Below, in pieces: positions 60,773 to 64,000 of a stretch of DNA of 64,000 nt. Both the position numbers and the translations under genes were made by a program. This DNA is from Procambarus clarkii (lineage: Eukaryota; Arthropoda; Malacostraca; Decapoda; Cambaridae). Every line of letters begins with the position of its first letter. The first letter of the stretch is position 1. The stretch spans positions 22,137,865 to 22,201,864 of the forward strand of contig NC_091195.1 of assembly GCF_040958095.1 (NCBI RefSeq), in the 5' to 3' direction. Under the pieces are notes generated by a model. That model saw nothing but the letters and a program-made list of their open reading frames with translations, did not search any database and was not told the origin of the DNA.

Positions 60773-61632
60773 AACATGTTTGCTGATGATGCTAAGATAA
60801 TAGGAAGGATAAGAAACTTAGATGATTGTCATGCCCTTCAAGAAGACCTGGACAAAATAAGTATATGGAGCACCACTTGGCAAATGGAATTTAATGTTAA
60901 CAAATGCCATTTTATAGAATGTGGAATAGGTGAACATAGACCCCACACAACCTATAAATTATGCGAGAAATCCTTAAAGAATTCTGATAAAGAAAGATAT
61001 CTAGGAGTGGTTCTAGATAGAAAACTAACTACTGAGGACCACATAAAGAACGTTGTGCGAGGAGCCTATGCCATGCTTTCTAACTTCAGAATTGCTTTTA
61101 AATACATGGATGATGAAATACTGAAGAAATTGTTCACGACTTTTGTTAGGCCAAAGCTAGAATATGCAGCGGTTGTGTGATGCCCATATCGTAAGAAGCA
61201 CATCAACAAACTGGAAAAGGTGCAAAGACATTCTACTAAGTGGTTCCCAGAACTGAAGGGCAAGAGCTACGAGGAGAGGATAGAGGCATTAAATATGCCA
61301 AAACTAGAAGACAGAAGAAAAAGAGGTGATATGATCACACGTACAAAATAGTAACAGGAATTGATAAAATTGACAAGGAAGATTTCCTGAGACCTGGAAC
61401 TTCAAGAACAAGAGGTCATAGATTTAAACTAATTAAACAAAGATGCTGAAGAAATATAAGAAAATTCACTTTCGCAAACAGAGTGGTAGACAGTTGGAAC
61501 AAGTTAGGCGAGAAGGTGGTGGAAGCCAAAACCGTCAGTAGTTTCAAAGCGTTATATGACGAAAAGTGCTGGGTAGACGGGATACCACGAGCGTAGCTCT
61601 CATCCTGTAACTACACTTAGATAATTACAAGG
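60773..61632 (+). pseudogene. CR1/jockey LINE 3' fragment
   Basis: Starts at the RT catalytic box (MFADDAKIIGR) and runs to the family 3' end. It has a stop after the AAVV segment near 61,178 and frameshifts near 61,340, and is closely related to the 45.3-kb copy. 5'-truncated. Confidence 0.85.
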
Positions 61633-61699
61633 AAAAGCTCAACTGACAGCTGAAGCATACATGGTCTGCTTGACCTGTGAGGAAGGTCAGAAAGAGGAC

Positions 61700-63395
61700 C
61701 ACTCTAGAAAGAGAACACACACGACTGTACAGGGGAAGTAAAAAATAACAGAAATGCTTAGGCAGACAACTATCACAAGAAAGGAAAATAAACCTAAACA
61801 GGGAGATCGAAAAAATAGAGCAAACGAAGCGATCATACGAGTCTGAGGAAAAGGAATTGAAACATAAAGCTATACAAGAGATAAAGAAAAACCCTAAATA
61901 TTTCTTCACATACACAAAATCAAAATCAAAAACCTCCACCAGTATTGCACCTTTAATTACAACCGAAGGGACATACACAGAGGACAACAAAGAGATTAGT
62001 GAAATTCTAAGAAGCCAGTATGAGGCTATGTTTAGCACACCAATAAACAACATGGAAGTTGATGATCCAGACAGCTTCTTAATGAATGACATTCAAGCTG
62101 CAGATAATATAACGGATATTAACACGAACTCGGAAGACTTTAAAAGAGAAACTGACAATATGCCCATGCACTCAGCTCCTGGGCCCAACTCATAGAATTC
62201 AATATTCATAAAGTAATGTAAAGTACCAGTAGCACGAGCCCTCAGCATAATATGGAGAAAGAGCCTGGATATAGGGGATACCAGCTGCACTTAAATCTGC
62301 AGATATAGCTCCTCTGCACAAGGTGGGTAGTAAAGCCTTGGCAAAAAATTATAGGCCAGGTGCACTAACACCACACATAATAAAAGTTTTTGAAAGAGTG
62401 ATTAGGAATCAAATTTCTAGTTTTATGGAAAATGAGGAGCTACACAATCCAGGACAACATGGATTTAGAGTGGGAAGATCCTGTCTGTCACAGTTACTCA
62501 ACCACTATGACAAAATCACAGAAGCTCTAGAAGAAAGGAAAAATGCAGATGTTGTATACACAGATGTTGTATATGCAAAGGCATTCAATAAATGTGACCA
62601 TGGAGTGATAGCACACAAAAATGAGGTCAATAGAAATAACTGGTGAACAGGACGCTGGATACTCAATTTCCTGTCAGACAGAACACAAAGAGTAACAGTC
62701 AATCAAATAAAATCGAGTCCAAGCGCAGTTAAAAGCTTTGTACCTCAAGATACAGTCCTTGCACCACTGCTTTTCCTTATTCTCATATCATATACAGACA
62801 AAAAAAAAATTCACAGCTTCGTGTCATCCTTTGCAGATGACACAAAAATAAGCAAGAAAATTAACTCTGCTGAAGACATTGAAAAACTACAAGCAGATAT
62901 CAACAAAGTTTTTGATTGGGCAGCAGAAAATAACATGAATGTTTAACAGTGATAAATTCCAGGTACTCAGGTACAGCAAGAATGAGAATCTGAAACATAA
63001 TACAGGGAACAAACACAATCGAATCTGTTCATAGTAGGAAAATAGCATGTCAAGGATTTGGGAATAATGATGTCCGACGACCTAACGTTTAGGGAGCATA
63101 ACCAAGCAAATATTGCATCAGCCAGAAAAATGACAGGATAGATCACAGAGAACTTTCAAATCCAGGGATTCCATCACAATGGTTGTACTTATCAAATCAC
63201 TTGTGCTGTCACGTTTTGAGTACTGCTCGATACTTATTTCCCCCCTTTAGAGCAGGAGAGACTGCCGAAATAAAGGGAATACAGAGAACATATACGGCAC
63301 GCACAGATGCGATAAATCACCTAAATTATTGGGATTGTTTCAAAGCTCTCAAAATGTACTCACTAGAAAGGAGACAAGAGAGAGAGACCAAATAA
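61700..63395 (+). pseudogene. second RT-bearing LINE, decayed
   Basis: Reads NPKYFFTYTKSKSKTSTSIAP, NYRPGALTPHIIKVFERVIR, HGFRVGRSCLSQLLNHYDKI and SFADDTKISKKINSAEDIEK. Its C-terminal region is RFEYCSILISPL-like, ending LKMYSLERRQER. This is a non-LTR RT distinct from the main family here and plausibly the parent of the C-terminal fragments at 23.2 and 50.3 kb. Many stops and shifts. Confidence 0.8.
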
Positions 63396-63404
63396 TATAC
63401 ACAT

Positions 63405-63663
63405 TTTTTTTGAGATATATACAAGAGTTTTTACATTCTTGTACAGCCACTAGTACGCGTAGCGTTTCGGGCAGGTCCCTGGAATACGATTCCCTGCCGC
63501 GAAGAATCGTTTTTTCATCCAAGTACACATTTTACTGTTGAGTTAAACAGAGGCTACAGTTAAGGAATTGCGCCCAGTAAATCCTCCCCGGCCAGGATAC
63601 GAACCCATGACATAGCGCTCGCGGAACGCCAGGCGAGTGTCTTACCACTACACCACGGGGACT
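63405..63663 (-). repeat. tRNA-derived SINE (type 2)
   Basis: Reverse copy of the 49.7-kb SINE: tail TACGCGTAGCGTTTCGGGCA, body ACATTTTACTGTTGAGTTAA, and head ending TACCACTACACCACGGGGAC. Confidence 0.88.
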
Positions 63664-64000
63664 GCCCAATGGTGCTAACTGGTTATCCCAAAGCTACCAA
63701 GCAAACAAACCAAAAGCTGGACCTCAGCGACATGTGCAAACACGAGGACCTAGCGAAAGGCCACCAAAATCATACAAGTGGTCCGACAGCCACACGAGGC
63801 AGACCCCCACCAGGCAAAACAGAAGAAAAACAAAAAACAAAAAGCACAATGTCTCCAAGAGAACAGAACCGGTCGCTGTGCATATATCAGACAGCTGCAC
63901 AGTACCTTGCACCCCAGCCAGCAACGATACTACTTCCTAGCCAAGATCAAACATCCCAGCTGAACCCCAAGGGTGGGCAATCACCAAGCAGCAACAGAAC
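63664..64000 (+). repeat. edge of another DIRS-related copy
   Basis: CATGTGCAAACACGAGGACC, AGCTGCACAGTACCTTGCAC and CCCCAAGGGTGGGCAA match 36,955-37,240 of the DIRS-like derivative in the same written direction. It continues past the window. Confidence 0.6.

Overview
The window is animal nuclear DNA, most likely from a decapod crustacean and probably a crayfish. The clues are very long transposon-filled introns, several copies of the tRNA-derived SINE common in decapods, CR1/jockey-type LINEs, a DIRS-like retrotransposon and many foldback elements. The species call is inference from repeat content. Nothing looks bacterial.

The only host gene I can support is on the minus strand and fills 6,495-60,455. 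It is the arthropod orthologue of TECPR1 (tectonin beta-propeller repeat-containing protein 1), the lysosome-damage and autophagy factor. I assembled 18 exons. Every boundary uses AG/GT, phases agree throughout, and the total is 3,924 nt (1,307 codons plus stop). The 5' end, about 136 residues by human numbering, lies beyond the right edge. Domain order is: C-terminal half of the first dysferlin domain, tectonin repeats, a long acidic/Ser-rich linker, an ATG5-binding-like helix, PH-like domain, half a tectonin blade, a galectin domain in four exons, the rest of that blade, a second dysferlin domain, and C-terminal tectonin repeats. The galectin domain is the most interesting item. It is absent from the human protein as I know it, sits in one blade loop, and is bounded by phase-0 introns, so it could be skipped in frame.

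Layout. 1-6.4 kb: 3' flank with SINEs, a hairpin, a TTAA-flanked piggyBac-type element and MITEs. 6.5-11.5 kb: last three exons around a dead LINE split by two SINEs. 11.5-16.4 kb: a minus-strand LINE and SINE. 16.4-22.5 kb: second dysferlin and galectin exons, with a 2.4-kb minisatellite of 27-bp units. 22.5-31.3 kb: LINE and DIRS-related debris, the PH-region exons and two minisatellites. 31.3-39.5 kb: a MITE, a DIRS-like derivative and the large linker exon. 39.5-49.2 kb: a complete Tigger-type transposon and a nearly intact LINE. 49.2-55.8 kb: a 4-kb satellite of 20-bp units and three small exons. 55.8-64 kb: a 4.2-kb element with inverted arms, the first visible exon, two LINE fragments and more repeats.

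The introns are built from selfish DNA. The host exons total under 4 kb of 64 kb. No RNA gene, promoter or second host gene could be supported.
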